Notes under the pieces: generated by a model
What the model saw: the letters and a program-made list of their open reading frames with translations, nothing else
Databases searched by the model: none
What the model was told of the DNA's origin: nothing
Origin: Bacteroidota bacterium
Lineage (GTDB): Bacteria > Bacteroidota > Bacteroidia > J057
Assembly (NCBI GenBank): GCA_020438265.1
Contig: JAGQVA010000003.1
Location: forward strand, 1 to 37,957
Direction of reading: 5' to 3'
Length of the DNA stretch: 37,957 bases
Shown here: positions 7,696 to 14,810 of the stretch, one piece after another
How the letters are laid out: each line of letters opens with the position of its first letter
Numbering within the stretch: the first letter of the stretch is position 1
Position numbers and translations under genes: made by a program

Positions 7696-8376
7696 TTAAT
7701 CTTGTTCCAGTTTTGTCCATCCCTGAACTCCCGATCCCCAAACCACTGTGTGACTCATGAAAAGTTCGTTTTCAGAATATATCAGGTAGGCATCTATCTC
7801 GAAGAATGATGGTACACATGATACTACTGTTTTTTCATCAAACTCTATATCGCCAAAAGACAGGTGATCAATGGCTCCAATATCATTGCCAATAAAAGGT
7901 CCCTGGAAATTAAAAAACCTGCATCCAACCCGATAAAGAGGCATTTTCTTATCTGCCTGTAAATGAAGGGTATCATTTCCATAGAAATAGAATAGCGGTG
8001 ATTCGAGCCTTTCAGGAATTAAAATACGCCCCTCTTCATCTACTAATCTTTGTTTTATCGGCTCCCGCAAAATGCTATCAATGAACATTGGAGAACCAGC
8101 AGTCAGGCTTTCTTCAAAATACAAAATCCCATCTTCTTCAATTACTGCCAGTCTAAGTGTATCTTTTGTATAATGAAAACTTTCATTCAAACTATCACAG
8201 GTAGATTCGTACCTCAAAAACATGGTTTCCTGCCCTGGAGAGGGGTTTTCAAAATCGACAGCTTTGATTTCGGTTACCGGGTCTTCATTCCCACGATCTG
8301 AAGGATCAATGATTTCTGAAGAACATCCATACGCCAAAAAGAAAAGAGAGAGAGTAATTAGTTGTAAGACTTTCAT
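7696..8376 (-). CDS. Lipoprotein of unknown function, tandem paralogue 1
   Basis: This 226-residue protein begins with a lipoprotein signal (LSLFFLAYGC, probable lipid cysteine C18), so it should be anchored in the outer or inner membrane facing the periplasm. I do not recognise a named domain. It is clearly related to the next gene upstream (8442-9119). Both share the pattern ENPxPGQxTxxRxxxSTCD, a DTLxLxV stretch, DGxLYFxES and a final VQGWxKL. Four cysteines outside the lipobox could form disulfides. It lies 65 bases after its paralogue and probably shares a transcript. It ends four bases from the convergent yjjX gene, with no terminator visible between them. Confidence 0.75.
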   Translation of the reverse strand: MKVLQLITLSLFFLAYGCSSEIIDPSDRGNEDPVTEIKAVDFENPSPGQETMFLRYESTCDSLNESFHYTKDTLRLAVIEEDGILYFEESLTAGSPMFIDSILREPIKQRLVDEEGRILIPERLESPLFYFYGNDTLHLQADKKMPLYRVGCRFFNFQGPFIGNDIGAIDHLSFGDIEFDEKTVVSCVPSFFEIDAYLIYSENELFMSHTVVWGSGVQGWTKLEQD

Positions 8377-8441
8377 GACCTTGATTTTTTCTATTGACGA
8401 AGAGGAATACAGATAAGCTGCACAAGTGTTTACTCAATGCT

Positions 8442-9119
8442 TCAATTTAGTTTTAGCCAGCCCTGAACAAATCGGTTTTCACTTAAGAAGTGGCTTACAA
8501 CCATTGTATTTTGTTTAAAAAGTATAAATCCATCTTCTCCTATATAATTGCTGTATATGACCAAGTCTTCAAAATAGGAATCACCCGCTTTAAAATGAGG
8601 AATTTTCCCAATTATCGTTTTTGAAAAAACAGGCATTGGGTCAATGATAGTATCTGGCCATATCGTGCAGCCAAACTGGGTGAAATAACGATCCATATCA
8701 GCATTAAAAAGGAATCTTTCTGTGTCAGTAAAATGGAATAAGTACGATAGGTTTCTATCTTTAATAGTAATCGCGTGATCACTTTCAAGAACCTGATAAA
8801 CAACCGCATTTGTAGCTACTCCTGACTGAAAAATAGAAGAATGTACGGTAAATGATTCTGCAAAGTAGAGCTCTCCATCTTTAGACAACACTTTGAGAAT
8901 AAGTGTGTCATTAGTAAATGTGAAGTCTGCATCATAATTATCACAGGTAGAAAGATAACCCCGGTAAAGCGTTTGTTGGCCAGGAAGTGGGTTTTCCCAA
9001 TCAATAGGATTATCTAAATACAAGGGATCATCAGGGGTTTCTGGTTTGTCAAATAATGACCAATCACATCCCATTAAAAATAATAATGTGGCGAAGCAGA
9101 TAAATTGAGAGGTTTTCAT
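8442..9119 (-). CDS. Lipoprotein of unknown function, tandem paralogue 2
   Basis: This 225-residue protein has a lipoprotein signal ending LLFLMGC (probable lipid cysteine C18). No known domain is recognised. It resembles the neighbour at 7696-8376 over most of its length: NPIDWENPLPGQQTLYRG, STCDNYDADFTFTNDTL, KDGELYFAESFTVH and FVQGWLKLN. Identity outside these blocks is low, so the duplication is old or the proteins evolve quickly. It is the first gene of the pair. The 56-base gap to the DUF3859 gene contains nothing I can identify. Confidence 0.75.
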   Translation of the reverse strand: MKTSQFICFATLLFLMGCDWSLFDKPETPDDPLYLDNPIDWENPLPGQQTLYRGYLSTCDNYDADFTFTNDTLILKVLSKDGELYFAESFTVHSSIFQSGVATNAVVYQVLESDHAITIKDRNLSYLFHFTDTERFLFNADMDRYFTQFGCTIWPDTIIDPMPVFSKTIIGKIPHFKAGDSYFEDLVIYSNYIGEDGFILFKQNTMVVSHFLSENRFVQGWLKLN

Positions 9120-9175
9120 GTTAATTACGTTTCTTTAATAATGCTAAGAAATATTATTAAGCTGTCATCATTCCC

Positions 9176-9613
9176 TTATCTCAGCTCAAACCGCTGCTCC
9201 AACAAAACCCTCTCCTTCTCCAAAATCTGAAAAATCCATTCCCCTCTTGCTACCGGAATATCCTCATCATCAAATTCAAAAAAATCGAATAATTCTTCTC
9301 CCAGAGGTTCGTGCCGATGGTCCAGAATTTCGGTATAAGGTTGTTGATTCAGTGGGGAAATCATTTCCGGATGTTGAATACGACAGGTATAAGATACCAT
9401 TTTTCCGGGTTTTCTTCCATGAAGAATGTATTTAATCCCTACCCGCATACCTTCACGAATCAGAATACGATTGGTCTGAAGTTCCAGGACCAATTCATCA
9501 GTCCAGAGAAAATAACCTGAGGGGCTGTTTTCGTCTACTTCCTGTTCGGTAGAAGGTTGATTATTTTTAAAAATCCCGTATTCGAGGAGTTCTGCGGATT
9601 GAATTTTCATCAT
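9176..9613 (-). CDS. DUF3859-like protein
   Basis: This 145-residue protein has no signal peptide or membrane helix. It starts with KIQSAELLEYGIFK and ends with GEWIFQILEKERVLLEQRFE, a beginning and end that resemble DUF3859, a beta-rich family without assigned function. The middle has strands (ELVLELQTNRILIREGMRVG, MVSYTCRIQHPEM) and an acidic loop FDFFEFDDEDIP. The start may be the first or second of two adjacent ATG codons. It is downstream of the large type IX-secreted protein on the same strand, with a palindromic hairpin in the gap. The assignment is from memory of the family pattern only. Confidence 0.6.
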   Translation of the reverse strand: MMKIQSAELLEYGIFKNNQPSTEQEVDENSPSGYFLWTDELVLELQTNRILIREGMRVGIKYILHGRKPGKMVSYTCRIQHPEMISPLNQQPYTEILDHRHEPLGEELFDFFEFDDEDIPVARGEWIFQILEKERVLLEQRFELR

Positions 9614-9651
9614 TCGCTTTTGATCTTTTCAGAAAGATACAATATAAAATG

Positions 9652-9684
9652 AGACCTTCCAGATTTTGAAAACCTGGAAGGTCT
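9652..9684. repeat. Palindromic hairpin after the type IX-secreted protein gene
   Basis: The arms AGACCTTCCAG (9652-9662) and CTGGAAGGTCT (9674-9684) are perfectly complementary. After one A/C mismatch the stem continues as TTT/AAA around the loop TGA. It lies 25 bases beyond the stop of the gene at 9709-12654. The same words (ACCTTCCAG, CTGGAAGGT) recur in the palindrome at 25118. A transcript-end hairpin or REP-like element is likely. Confidence 0.75.
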
Positions 9685-9708
9685 GACTTTCAACTTTATT
9701 AATCTATT

Positions 9709-12654
9709 CTATCTGATCAAAACAATCGAACCTTTCATAGGCACATTTAATTGTTGATCCAGCTCCATGCCTGTATAGGTAAAAAAGTAGGTATATGCTC
9801 CTTCAGGCAGGGCTTTTCCTTTTGAGGTACCATCCCATTCCGCATTAATATCATTGGACTGGAATACGATTTTCCCCCATTGGTTGAAGATGATCAGATT
9901 CGACATTTGAATATCGCAATCATAAGAGACCCTGAAAAAGTCATTGATTCCATCACCATTGGGCGAGAATGCATTAGCCAGAAAGACGGTGCAATCACAG
10001 TCAGAGAAGCTCACTTGAATCTCCCCCGATTCCAGCCCGCAATCATTTTCAACCATTACCTGATAAACTCCGGGAGTTTTGATCGTATAGGTTGGCAGCC
10101 TGGATCCATCCTGCCATGTATAGGTTATTCCCGCTGCATTGGAGGTAACATCCAGGAATAATTCTTCCTCATCACAAATAATGGTATCGGCAGCAAATAA
10201 AATGGGATCTGGTCCTGGTCGAAATGAAACATCAATGCTACCACTTTCTTCGCCACATTGATTGGAAACCATCACCCGATAAATCCCCGTTTCTGTAACG
10301 ACATAGGTTGAAGAGTCAGAACCATCCTGCCAGGAGTAATTCATACCAGGTTGTTTGGGATCCAAAATAAATGGCACTCCTTCACACACAGAGGTATCCG
10401 AACCCAGAAATACCTGCTGCGGAGGCGCGATATAATCAACAGCAATCGCACTGGATTCCTGCCCGCAGTCATTCGCCACAGTTACCATATAAATACCAGG
10501 TCCATCAACGGTAAAAGTTGGTTCACTGCTATTGTCCTGCCATTGATAGGAAACACCAGCCTGGGTTGCATTCAGGAGCATTATAACACCATTGCAAAGC
10601 ATGGTATCACTACCCAGGGTAAAAGGCAGTGGTGCAGTCTGGATTCCGATATTGATATCATCCGTTTCGCTACCACAAATATTGCTCACTGTAACCTGAT
10701 AAGTACCTGCTGCGGCTACATTAAAGGTAGGATCTGTCGAATTGTCCTGCCACAGATAAGAAACATTCCCTGCCTGGGAGGCATTCAACAAAAGAGAGGT
10801 AGCCTCACAAAGAGTTGTATCATTTCCAAGACTTACAATTAATGGCGAGTTTTCATAAGAAACATTTATGGTATCTCCTTCCTGTCCGCAGATATTGGAA
10901 ACGACTACGGAATAGGTTCCGGGTTGTGTAACTGTAAAAGTTGGATTCACTGTATTATCATGCCAGAGATATTCTACATTGAGCTGAGTTGCATCCAGCA
11001 GAAGGGAAGCAGCATCGCATAAAGTCGTATCATCTCCAAAATTGACTGGTGAGGGAGGGTTTAAAACTGTAACCTGAATGGTATCTGTTTCCTGTCCACA
11101 GATATTGGAAACGGTTGCATAATAAGTTCCTGATGAAGTGATATTATAAACAGGATTCGTTGTATTATCCTGCCACAAATAACTGACATTGGGTTGGGTA
11201 ACGTCTAATGCCAATCCTCCCCCAATACAAAAAGTCGTATCATTTCCCAGGGAAAAAGTTGTTGGAGGACCAATATAACTGACATCAATGGAATCAGAGC
11301 CGCTCCCACATATATTGGTTACTGTTACATAATACGTTCCGGGAGCATCGATACTTACGGTTGCATTGTTAGAACCATTATGCCACAGGTAAGTTGCCAG
11401 AGGAGAGGTTGCATCCAGGCCGAGAATTGCGCCAAAACACAAAGTCGTATCTGCTCCGAGATTGACATTTGTTGGCGGGCCGAGGTAGCTGACATCAATG
11501 GAATCACGATCCATTCCACAAACACTGGTCGCTTCGACCCAGTAGGTTCCCGGTCCGGTCACTTCAAAAGTAGAGTCCATACTATTGTTTTGCCACAAAT
11601 AAGTAGCAAAAGGAAATCCTGCATCGCCGTCCAATGAAAGCGTATCTCCTATACAAATCGTTGTATCAGCTCCCAAATCCACATCCGGTACTGGCAATAC
11701 TAGTATTTGTTTGACAACTGTATCAATACAACCGATATTATCGGTTACAATCATCTCCACATTAAACAGTCCGGAAGTATTATAGATATGGTTGGGATTC
11801 GTCTGATTACTGGTAAAACCATCCCCAAAATTCCAGGTCCAGGAGGTGATATTGGCGCTCCCCTGCCCTAATCCTCCACAGCTGACATCCTCAAAAAGAA
11901 ATTTGGCTGTATCTCCCGGGCAAACAACCGGAGTCAGGACTTCGTAGTTTGTGATCAGTTCATAAGAGAAATTACTATAGACAACCTCCGCCTGAGAGTG
12001 ATTATAAAATCCAAATCTGCCTGGCTCAAAACAATCCACCACATCAAAAATGGTATCATTATCTATCATAATAATTGCCCTCGTAGCGGTGTAAACCAGA
12101 GTAAAATCATAGTTTGTATTATGCACCCATCCGGTTCCGGTTCCATAATTGGTACCCACGACATTAAAAATCGGATCATTGGTATGGGCATAAAAGTATT
12201 GTGAATAGGAGTTGTTGGGAATATTACCCTGTATATGGGCTAAAGCCATTCCTTCATTTGCGAAAAATCCATATAAGGTCTGGCTGTCTTTTTTCCAGTC
12301 AAATAACCAGAGATCATGATTATTGGAATCTGGTAAGCCTGAAGGATTATGGTAACCAAAAACAAACCCGATCCAGTCGTCATCATACCCATTGGCATTT
12401 ACACGGATGGTACCTGAAATTTTTACATTAATAAAACTATCAGGACTCACAAAATAAGTGGGCTTGGCATTGAGACCAAAATAATTAATCGTTTGAATAA
12501 CAGAACTCCCGGCAGGGTTGACAACCCAGCTTCCAGTCACTGGCGAGCCTTCCTGTATCCAGGTGTTCAGGTCTACAATATTGGTACACTGAGTGTATGC
12601 ACCATAAGTAAAAGATAAAAAAAGTAATAGGGAAAGAAGATGTTTATTGGGCAT
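9709..12654 (-). CDS. Type IX-secreted repeat protein with type B sorting domain
   Basis: This 981-residue protein starts with a signal peptide (LLLFLSFTYGAYTQ). About residues 22-230 form a jelly-roll domain like the thrombospondin C-terminal/LamG type, with NANGYDDDWIGFVFGYH. A PKD domain follows (about 235-320, SWTWNFGDGF). About residues 322-885 hold eight tandem repeats of roughly 70 residues, each reading LGxDTxxCxxxxLxLDA, YLWQDNS, PGTYxVTVSNICGxE and IxVSY. The end (about 886-981) is a CHU-type sorting domain: NAFSPNGDGINDFF, IIFNQWGKIVFQS and LPEGAYTYFFTY. Such domains direct export by the type IX secretion system and remain or cleave at the cell surface. The protein is probably an adhesin or surface filament; no enzymatic domain is seen. 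Confidence 0.9.
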   Translation of the reverse strand: MPNKHLLSLLLFLSFTYGAYTQCTNIVDLNTWIQEGSPVTGSWVVNPAGSSVIQTINYFGLNAKPTYFVSPDSFINVKISGTIRVNANGYDDDWIGFVFGYHNPSGLPDSNNHDLWLFDWKKDSQTLYGFFANEGMALAHIQGNIPNNSYSQYFYAHTNDPIFNVVGTNYGTGTGWVHNTNYDFTLVYTATRAIIMIDNDTIFDVVDCFEPGRFGFYNHSQAEVVYSNFSYELITNYEVLTPVVCPGDTAKFLFEDVSCGGLGQGSANITSWTWNFGDGFTSNQTNPNHIYNTSGLFNVEMIVTDNIGCIDTVVKQILVLPVPDVDLGADTTICIGDTLSLDGDAGFPFATYLWQNNSMDSTFEVTGPGTYWVEATSVCGMDRDSIDVSYLGPPTNVNLGADTTLCFGAILGLDATSPLATYLWHNGSNNATVSIDAPGTYYVTVTNICGSGSDSIDVSYIGPPTTFSLGNDTTFCIGGGLALDVTQPNVSYLWQDNTTNPVYNITSSGTYYATVSNICGQETDTIQVTVLNPPSPVNFGDDTTLCDAASLLLDATQLNVEYLWHDNTVNPTFTVTQPGTYSVVVSNICGQEGDTINVSYENSPLIVSLGNDTTLCEATSLLLNASQAGNVSYLWQDNSTDPTFNVAAAGTYQVTVSNICGSETDDINIGIQTAPLPFTLGSDTMLCNGVIMLLNATQAGVSYQWQDNSSEPTFTVDGPGIYMVTVANDCGQESSAIAVDYIAPPQQVFLGSDTSVCEGVPFILDPKQPGMNYSWQDGSDSSTYVVTETGIYRVMVSNQCGEESGSIDVSFRPGPDPILFAADTIICDEEELFLDVTSNAAGITYTWQDGSRLPTYTIKTPGVYQVMVENDCGLESGEIQVSFSDCDCTVFLANAFSPNGDGINDFFRVSYDCDIQMSNLIIFNQWGKIVFQSNDINAEWDGTSKGKALPEGAYTYFFTYTGMELDQQLNVPMKGSIVLIR

Positions 12655-12772
12655 AGATCTGTGTTAAGGAGACTATCTATAGCGATTAGGGAAAAGTAAC
12701 TCATTTATACCATGAATAATACGGATAGAACGCTCTGCTTATTGTTAATGGTAGTATTAACCATAACGTACT

Positions 12773-12800
12773 CAGGAAATAATAATTTTATTATTCCCTG
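12773..12800. repeat. A/T-rich imperfect palindrome
   Basis: CAGGAAATAATAA and TTATTATTCCCTG are complementary except for one position, with two bases between them. It lies between divergent genes, about 120 bases upstream of the type IX protein start. It could be an operator or a cruciform-forming site; the sequence does not decide. Confidence 0.5.
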
Positions 12801-12909
12801 AATCATAGTATTCAATTATTCAAAAGACAACGCCAGGGGGAATAGGCTGCTTCTGAGAATTTGTTCTGCTCGTTTGTTAACACAGGCGTATCGCTTGTTG
12901 GGTAATCAT

Positions 12910-12937
12910 ACACACTTGTACAAATCCCCCAAACCCG
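12910..12937 (+). other. Conserved 28-base motif, copy 1
   Basis: This copy contains ACACACTTGTACA, then CCCAAACCCG at the end. It matches the copy at 17589-17616 at 22 of 28 positions without gaps. Both copies lie on the plus strand in long gaps ahead of a plus-strand gene. It may be a promoter or leader element; no known family was recognised. Confidence 0.45.
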
Positions 12938-12964
12938 CGATTAACCAGGGCGTAAGATATGCTA

Positions 12965-13228
12965 AACAACACAAACACAGAAACTTACAAACAAACAAAC
13001 GCACAGGTGGAGACACAATACACACAAAAACAAACATCACTTTTACGACAACAAACGCAGTAACTTACAAACAAGCAACACACAACAGAGAATACAATAC
13101 ACGCAAAAACAAACATCACTTTTACGACAACAAACACAGAACTTACAAACAAGCAAACACACAGCAGAAGATACAATACGCAACAACAAACATCACACTT
13201 TTACAACAACAAACACAGAACTTACACG
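12965..13228 (+). repeat. A/C-rich tandem repeat, period about 79 bases, 3.2 copies
   Basis: The word AACTTACAAAC recurs at 12982, 13062 and 13140, and a shortened form at 13219, giving spacings of 80, 78 and 79. Each unit also has ACAACAAACRCAG before it and GATACAATACRC then CAAACATCACTTTTAC after it. The plus strand is almost pure A and C with isolated G and T, so RNA from it would be nearly unstructured. The period is not a multiple of three, which argues against translation. It ends 31 bases before the start of the acidic miniprotein and would form its 5' leader. Confidence 0.85.
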
Positions 13229-13259
13229 CTATCGGTCCTAACCTTAAAGAAGAACACCA

Positions 13260-13433
13260 ATGAAAGAAACAATGAATCAGGAACTTAACCAGGAATGGAG
13301 CGAAGAGATCCAGGAAGAATTGAAGGAAGAATTTCAGTTTGATCTAAAAGAAGCTGAAGCTTTTTTCAAAGAAAATCTCGAAGACTTTGATTTTGATTTG
13401 GAGGACCCATTTGGAGATAGTTTTCCAGACTAA
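13260..13433 (+). CDS. Small acidic protein, 57 residues
   Basis: The frame runs from ATG at 13260 to TAA at 13431. The protein starts MKETMNQELNQEWSEEIQEE, has a glutamate-rich helical part (EELKEEFQFDLKEAEAFFKE) and ends in an aspartate/phenylalanine tail (DFDFDLEDPFGDSFPD). It has no cysteine, no signal peptide and no membrane segment, so it should be soluble and strongly negative. No family is recognised. An unusual A/C-rich tandem-repeat leader precedes it and two hairpins follow, which supports a real, separately expressed unit. Its start overlaps the stop of a 129-codon frame in the leader (ATGA). Possible roles such as charge mimicry or a small regulator are speculation. Confidence 0.65.
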   Translation: MKETMNQELNQEWSEEIQEELKEEFQFDLKEAEAFFKENLEDFDFDLEDPFGDSFPD

Positions 13434-13450
13434 AGTCCGGAGCTATCTCC
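13413..13450 (+). other. Hairpin over the stop codon of the acidic protein gene
   Basis: GGAGATAG (13413-13420) pairs with CTATCTCC (13443-13450). Inside it, TCC-A-GAC and GTC-C-GGA pair around a TAAA loop that contains the stop codon. It may mark the mRNA end or protect it; the true terminator probably follows at 13516. Confidence 0.55.
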
Positions 13451-13515
13451 ATCATCAAAAACAAACAATCAAACTCAGCCCTTTTAAATTAGCCCTTAAA
13501 TTTAGCCATGTAACC

Positions 13516-13545
13516 AAAACTCCCCATCTGCGGGAGTTTTTTTTT
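13516..13545 (+). terminator. Rho-independent terminator
   Basis: AAAACTCCC (13516-13524) pairs with GGGAGTTTT (13532-13540) over a 7-base loop and is followed by T through 13545. It should end the acidic protein transcript. The stop codon of the convergent glycosyltransferase overlaps the T-run, so the stem could also serve the minus strand. Confidence 0.8.
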
Positions 13546-14773
13546 ATCCGGACTTTTTACCTTTACCAAGCTGATCCTGGTAAAATTTGAGAAGACGGCC
13601 TACAATCTTGTCGTTATCAAATCGATCTTCACAGAATTTCCGTGCCTGAAATCCAATGGTGTCCAACATGCTTCGTTTTTCAATCAGAACAGAAATAGCA
13701 TTAATAAACCGATCTGGCTTATCAGCAAGCAGAATATGCTGATTATGTCTCACGCCCATGCCTTCAGCCGCCATAGTGGTTGCGACAATTGCCTTCCCGT
13801 AAGCCATGCCTTCCACGATTTTTACCCTCATTCCACTTCCGGATAAAATAGGCACGATCATAATTGATTTGGATTTGATTAACTGTGCTGCATTTTCCAC
13901 TTCACCCAAAACAACAAGCTGATCATTTGCCAGTTTATGATAAGATTCAGGCATATTACGGCCTGCGAGATAAAATTTCACCTTGGGATACGTCCTGCTA
14001 ATCGTTGGCCATACCTCTTTGAGAAACCAGTCAATCCCCTCACGGTTAGGTTCCCAGTCAAGAGACCCAATATAAAAGAGAGAGGGATGTTCCATCTTTA
14101 CTTCACGTTTGTCCAAAGCGTCAGCATCAATTCCTGCTTCCGAAACAAATACGGGCTTTTTTACCCCTAATTCTTTTATAATCCTTGAATCTCTCCCCGT
14201 GATCGGAATAACCATATCAAATTGATTAGCGGAAAACACCATTTCCTCATAGTTCCTGATCCGGTTGGCCGTAACATAAAAATAATACTCCTTAATCGGA
14301 TTGGTAGAGTTTTGGGCCCTTCTTCGCCATATTTCATTTTCGATATTATGAGCACGCAAAGAGATCAAGGCTTTACTATTCATCTTTCTGATCGTCGATA
14401 TATAGGGAGCCATGTACAAGGTTTCCAACTGGATAACGTCATACTGCTTGAGATTCAATAAACGCTCAAGTTCGTCTCTAAAAGGCCTGGAAGTAAATCT
14501 TAATACATGATAGGATTCTCTGCTAAAAAAAAGATTGGCCATTGCATCAAACACATTGACCTGAGTATTTACATCCACCGCGTGAAACTCTGCCATAATC
14601 CTCACCTCAACAGGAATAGAACTAAGCGTCACATAATGTTTGGGGGTATTCATGGTCAAAACTGTCACCTCATGTCCCGCACGATAAAATCCCCGTATCA
14701 TGCTCAGCATGGCCATGGTACCTCCATCTTTGGGAGGGTGAGGAAATTTTGTACATAGGCAAAGAATTTTCAT
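13544..14773 (-). CDS. GT4-family glycosyltransferase
   Basis: This protein of 409 residues (from the chosen start) has the two-domain GT-B layout. MKILCLCTKFPHPPKDGG at the N-terminus opens the acceptor domain with AGHEVTVLTMN. The C-terminal donor domain has LFYIGSLDWEPNREGIDWF, VKFYLAGRNMP and the nucleotide-sugar motif GSGMRVKIVEGMAYGKAIVA. It should transfer a sugar from an activated donor at the cytoplasmic face of the membrane, in polysaccharide or glycolipid synthesis; donor and acceptor are unknown. An in-frame ATG at 14791 would add six residues (MGENQK); I prefer 14773 because it gives the family-typical start. The aceK gene ends just upstream on the same strand, so the two may be co-transcribed without an evident functional link. 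Confidence 0.88.
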   Translation of the reverse strand: MKILCLCTKFPHPPKDGGTMAMLSMIRGFYRAGHEVTVLTMNTPKHYVTLSSIPVEVRIMAEFHAVDVNTQVNVFDAMANLFFSRESYHVLRFTSRPFRDELERLLNLKQYDVIQLETLYMAPYISTIRKMNSKALISLRAHNIENEIWRRRAQNSTNPIKEYYFYVTANRIRNYEEMVFSANQFDMVIPITGRDSRIIKELGVKKPVFVSEAGIDADALDKREVKMEHPSLFYIGSLDWEPNREGIDWFLKEVWPTISRTYPKVKFYLAGRNMPESYHKLANDQLVVLGEVENAAQLIKSKSIMIVPILSGSGMRVKIVEGMAYGKAIVATTMAAEGMGVRHNQHILLADKPDRFINAISVLIEKRSMLDTIGFQARKFCEDRFDNDKIVGRLLKFYQDQLGKGKKSG

Positions 14774-14810
14774 TTTCTGGTTTTCACCCATTTTTGAAGA
14801 ATCTCGGTTA

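Larger units (their letters stand above)
12655..13259. other. 605-base non-coding gap
   Basis: No convincing gene lies here. From left to right it holds the upstream region of the type IX gene, an imperfect 13-bp palindrome at 12773-12800, a 28-base motif at 12910-12937 that recurs at 17589-17616, and an A/C-rich tandem repeat from 12965 to 13228 that runs into the acidic miniprotein gene. A 129-codon frame (12874-13263) crosses it but the repeats change frame, so it is probably not translated. Confidence 0.7.

Noticed and set aside
10351-10842. 163-codon plus-strand frame
   Set aside because: It mirrors the repeated type IX protein gene on the other strand; its regularity reflects the repeats.
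12965-13228. Possible CRISPR array
   Set aside because: The whole 79-base unit repeats with scattered changes; there are no short identical repeats separated by unique spacers and no cas genes.
12874-13263. 129-codon plus-strand frame across the A/C-rich repeats
   Set aside because: The tandem repeats are not a multiple of three long and are read in a different frame in each copy, so the peptide repeats do not match; A/C-rich sequence simply lacks stop codons.
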